This document shows positions 61,601-64,000 of a DNA stretch of 64,000 nucleotides, piece after piece (position 1 is the stretch's first letter; each line of letters starts with the position of its first letter). Position numbers and translations under genes: made by a program. The stretch covers positions 36,241,467 to 36,305,466 of the forward strand of contig NC_056758.1 of the NCBI RefSeq assembly GCF_018687715.1, in the 5' to 3' direction. The DNA comes from Carya illinoinensis. Lineage: Eukaryota; Streptophyta; Magnoliopsida; Fagales; Juglandaceae. Under the pieces are notes generated by a model. That model saw nothing but the letters and a program-made list of their open reading frames with translations. It had not been told where the DNA came from and did no database searches.

Positions 61601-61953
61601 CAACTACCATTCCCCCCGAATGGTAGATCTTGTTACAGGACCTGAAGGAAGATCAGGAGCTGACCAACTAGACACAGTCGACTGAAGGACGGTGCGTCGT
61701 TAATGTTAATATAGTAGTTAAATTACTACTTGTACGATGGAGTTGCATCTCCAGTACTTTGGGATATTTTCAGTTTGGTGCATAGTATTGCTAAAGAAAA
61801 AAAAAATTATCCGCTGCGAATATTGCATAATGTTAGATGCATGTTAGGATTATTGCATCTTATATGTCATGAACTGGAGCAGGTAACCTTGTGTTGCATG
61901 TCTCGACGCTTCAAATGTCCGTCCAATCCCAAACGGAATTTGGGGGCGTCACA
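58646..61953 (+). mobile_element. LTR (3308 bp) of the TGTAACAGCCCG Gypsy-type family
   Basis: It begins TGTAACAGCCCGCTAG and ends GGGGGCGTCACA, collinear with the solo LTR at 38379-41498. It is followed at once by a primer-binding site, so it is the 5' LTR of an element rather than a solo LTR. Arrays: about four units at 58932-59070 and about seven at 61006-61375. Contains about 270 bp (near 59945-60300) absent from the solo LTR. Confidence 0.88.
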
Positions 61954-61956
61954 GGG

Positions 61957-61968
61957 TGGTATCAGAGC
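61957..61968 (+). other. primer-binding site (initiator tRNA-Met)
   Basis: TGGTATCAGAGC follows the LTR end by 3 nt and is the standard plant PBS complementary to the 3' end of initiator tRNA-Met. It fixes the orientation of this LTR family. Confidence 0.9.
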
Positions 61969-62924
61969 AATACGTCTCTGGGCAGTAAATCCACATGTCC
62001 TTAGGAAATGCACCAAACATTAGGCTTGAAATTTTAGTCGTCAGTAGGCTTGAATTTCTTAAAGTATGAAGGGTAGTATGTGGTTTTAATATATATATAT
62101 ATACTCGTGTGTTTCAAGAAGGGACACATGACTCGTGATAGAATACCTCGGATTCTTAAGGGAGATAACAATCAAAAGGATCAGAATTTTCCGATGGATA
62201 AAGAATTAGTTGAGGTAAACATAGTTAACGTTGATCTGATTGTAATTGATGGTAGTATTGCATTATTATTATTTTGGAGTAAGTCAAGTCATTGGGGTTG
62301 GTAAATTGTACATTGTTTGATTCAAACGAGTCATTGTTTCTATTAATTGTGGTAGTGCTTGAGAATTCAGTTTGGAAGCTAAATTGTTACCCTAGTGGTA
62401 AGAGTAACAATTTTCATTAGAAGTATTATTGTTCATACCAATGTAAATATAGAATACCTTTTAGTAATATGAGAAAGGATATGTAGGATTGATAAATGGT
62501 ATTCCACATATTTGGAGAATTGTTTTGATTCGGAGAATACGATAGAAATTGTGTTTGGAAGAGTAATTTGATTAGGAGAAACTTTAGCCTTAGTAGAATT
62601 TATTTATGATAATAGTATTACCACGCCGCCAGTAAATGATTTCTGGCAAAGTACTATCTTTATGGATACATAGATCGATCTTCTTTTGAAGACTATTATA
62701 TGGAGAGTAAAATATTGGTCTTGAGGATTTATGTGAACATTAGAAACAAATCATTTAGAGTTAGAATAATTGATAACTTATGATGGATAGAAGAGTTATG
62801 ACAATCATAAGAGAGAAAGTTTCAAGTTTAAGTTATTAACTGGTCAGTTATCAAAGTACCACCTAGGAAGATGACTGATTGTTGCGGTTATAAAGAAGTA
62901 AGTTAGTCCTAAACCAGTAGAACT
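61969..62924 (+). pseudogene. decayed internal region of the Gypsy-type element
   Basis: Only scraps are left. Near 62107-62140 the frame reads VCFKKGHMTRDR, a damaged gag zinc knuckle (normally CxxCxxxGHxxxxC). Near 62580-62612 LGETLALVEFIYDN resembles the integrase step W.xHLALVEFAYNN. About 1 kb for what should be several kb shows large internal deletions. Confidence 0.5.
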
Positions 62925-63125
62925 CCTTGAGGTTTTTATTAACTTGAAGATTACTGAGAGTTTGGATATGCATGATTAAATGCATATTTATATGAGTCAT
63001 TGGATCATGTCATATATATGAAAATCCCTGAAAGAAATAAAATGGAGTACATAAAACATATACCAGAAGATAGAAACACAAATATGAATATTTGTGAAGT
63101 ATTATTTTATTTTCATAAAGCAAAA

Positions 63126-63554
63126 TTACAGAAATTTGAGGCTCTTTGCCTCAATCTTTAAACGTTCTTGCTCTTCAAAAATCTGCATGCCTCTCCTATC
63201 TAAAGGAGTAGCCACTCGAAAAGAAGAGTTAAGCAAAGATTTTAAATCTCTGTTCTCTCGCTTTACTGCTTCTATCTTCATGTTGGATTCCATAAGAAGC
63301 CTCTGAAGCAGAGAAATACTCTCGTGGAGTTTGTTAACCCCACCAGTCCTGGATTGCAGTCGCTGAGAATATGCGACAATGGCTGATGAGTATCGAGTAC
63401 CGAGACTCACAAGCTCGTAGATAAGTTCATTTTCTGACTTATTAGTCAGATCATTATTTGATTGCATAATAGCACCTACGGAAGAAGCAGAAACAACTGG
63501 TGAACGAGGTGCAGAATACCTCATGTTTTGGCAATGAGAAGATTGTTGAGCCAT
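63126..63554 (-). CDS. antisense gene within Copia derivative, copy B (142 aa, unknown)
   Basis: Homologue of the gene at 47100-47525, about 73% identical, one codon longer near residue 32. Start at 63554 (MAQQSSHCQNMRYSAPRSP), where similarity to copy A begins; the frame could open six codons earlier (MLTHFA). The core ELVSLGTRYSSAIVAYSQRL and the leucine-patterned segment LHESISLLQRLLMESNMKIE are kept, as is the end EAKSLKFL. Many changes are conservative (K/R, S/A, I/V, D/E). The frame is intact although adjacent retroelement sequence is decayed. Function unknown; the coiled-coil-like centre suggests self-association or binding to another protein. No family name can be given. Confidence 0.7.
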   Translation of the reverse strand: MAQQSSHCQNMRYSAPRSPVVSASSVGAIMQSNNDLTNKSENELIYELVSLGTRYSSAIVAYSQRLQSRTGGVNKLHESISLLQRLLMESNMKIEAVKRENRDLKSLLNSSFRVATPLDRRGMQIFEEQERLKIEAKSLKFL

Positions 63555-63654
63555 TGCAAAGTGAGTAAGCAAAAAGAGATTGCAGAGTAAGAATGCAGAC
63601 TAATTTCAGAAAAGTGAAGAAGATGAGATGAGAAAGAAAATGAACTGAATAATT

Positions 63655-63663
63655 CTTTTATAG
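63655..63663 (-). promoter_or_regulatory. TATA box of antisense gene B
   Basis: Minus strand reads TTTTCTCTATAAAAGAATTA, with CTATAAAAG about 100 bp before the ATG at 63554, matching position and sequence of copy A. Confidence 0.6.
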
Positions 63664-64000
63664 AGAAAATTATGACGAATCATCTCTCGTGAATCATTTC
63701 TCTACAAGAGACAAGGGCAATGTAGTATCATAGCTGCGGTGCCTGACAATTTCAGAAGAACAAAGTAGTGTCATAGCTATGCGGCGCCTGACAACTACAG
63801 AAGACCTATAAAAATCACGCGGATCAGAGTTGTCTGGTCTAAAACAGAGTGCCACCGATTTTGTTAAAAAGAGAGAGAGAGAGAGAGAGAGAGAGGTTAA
63901 CGGTTTAATTTTGATGAATTCTCTACTAACTATGGTATTTACAAGAACATTTAAAGTATATCACCTATGCTTTTCTAAAGAAGAGTTTCAGAAGATTATT

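Larger units (their letters stand above)
62925..64000 (+). mobile_element. partial second Copia derivative (copy B), runs off the window
   Basis: From about 62930 the sequence is collinear with 46570-47900 of the first element: ATTACTGAGAGTTTGGATAT, TATGAAAATCCCTGAA, the antisense gene, its promoter block, and GGTTTAATTTTGATGAATTC near 63903. About 350 bp of RT sequence present in copy A (46690-47040) is deleted. It directly follows the Gypsy internal scraps, so it is either inserted in or joined to them. A GAGAGA tract lies at about 63870-63894. Confidence 0.75.

Noticed and set aside
1..64000. CRISPR arrays, bacterial operons, rRNA genes
   Set aside because: No regularly spaced identical repeats with unique spacers, no Shine-Dalgarno-led gene strings and no rRNA sequence; the window is plant nuclear DNA.

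Overview
The window is plant nuclear DNA, almost certainly from a woody eudicot (a rosid; a Fagales tree such as walnut, hickory or oak is my guess, not shown by the sequence). It is AT-rich and gene-poor. Spliced genes with plant-type GT-AG introns sit among Copia and Gypsy LTR elements, Helitrons, PIF/Harbinger-like and CACTA-like MITEs, and many microsatellites.

Only two host genes look intact. One is a bHLH93-type transcription factor on the minus strand (9328-10646, 4 exons, 331 aa). The other is a histidine-phosphatase (phosphoglycerate-mutase-like) gene on the plus strand (50722-57348, 9 coding exons, 284 aa). I rebuilt both exon by exon; phases and splice signals agree throughout. Nothing suggests that the two genes work together.

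Layout: 1-9.3 kb intergenic with small repeats; 9.3-11.3 kb bHLH gene and promoter, with a 58-bp CT/GA microsatellite and a 31-bp C run; 11.3-28.8 kb gene desert with MITEs and a nearly perfect 55-bp-arm hairpin; 28.9-37.8 kb two Helitron-like elements lying 3' end to 3' end, the second split by a 2.1-kb solo LTR; 38.4-41.5 kb a 3.1-kb solo Gypsy-type LTR; 42.6 kb a VAMP72 gene fragment; 42.86-48.70 kb a decayed Copia element with paired 253-bp LTRs and a 5-bp target duplication; 49.6-57.5 kb the phosphatase gene, whose third coding intron holds a 2.5-kb PIF/Harbinger-like element carrying gene-like sequence on the opposite strand; 58.6-62.9 kb a second LTR of the 3.1-kb family, with a primer-binding site and decayed internal sequence; 62.9-64.0 kb part of a second Copia derivative.

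The most striking finding is in the Copia element. Where a short primer-binding site is expected, it carries a 41-nt complement of the whole 5' half of a tRNA-Ile, with a C opposite the position that is inosine in the mature tRNA. A cyanase gene fragment follows where gag should be. Inside the ruined pol region is an intact reverse-strand gene (141 aa, coiled-coil-like) with its own TATA box and poly(A) signal. A second, about 73% identical, equally open copy lies at 63126-63554. I do not recognise this protein; it is the best candidate here for an undescribed system.
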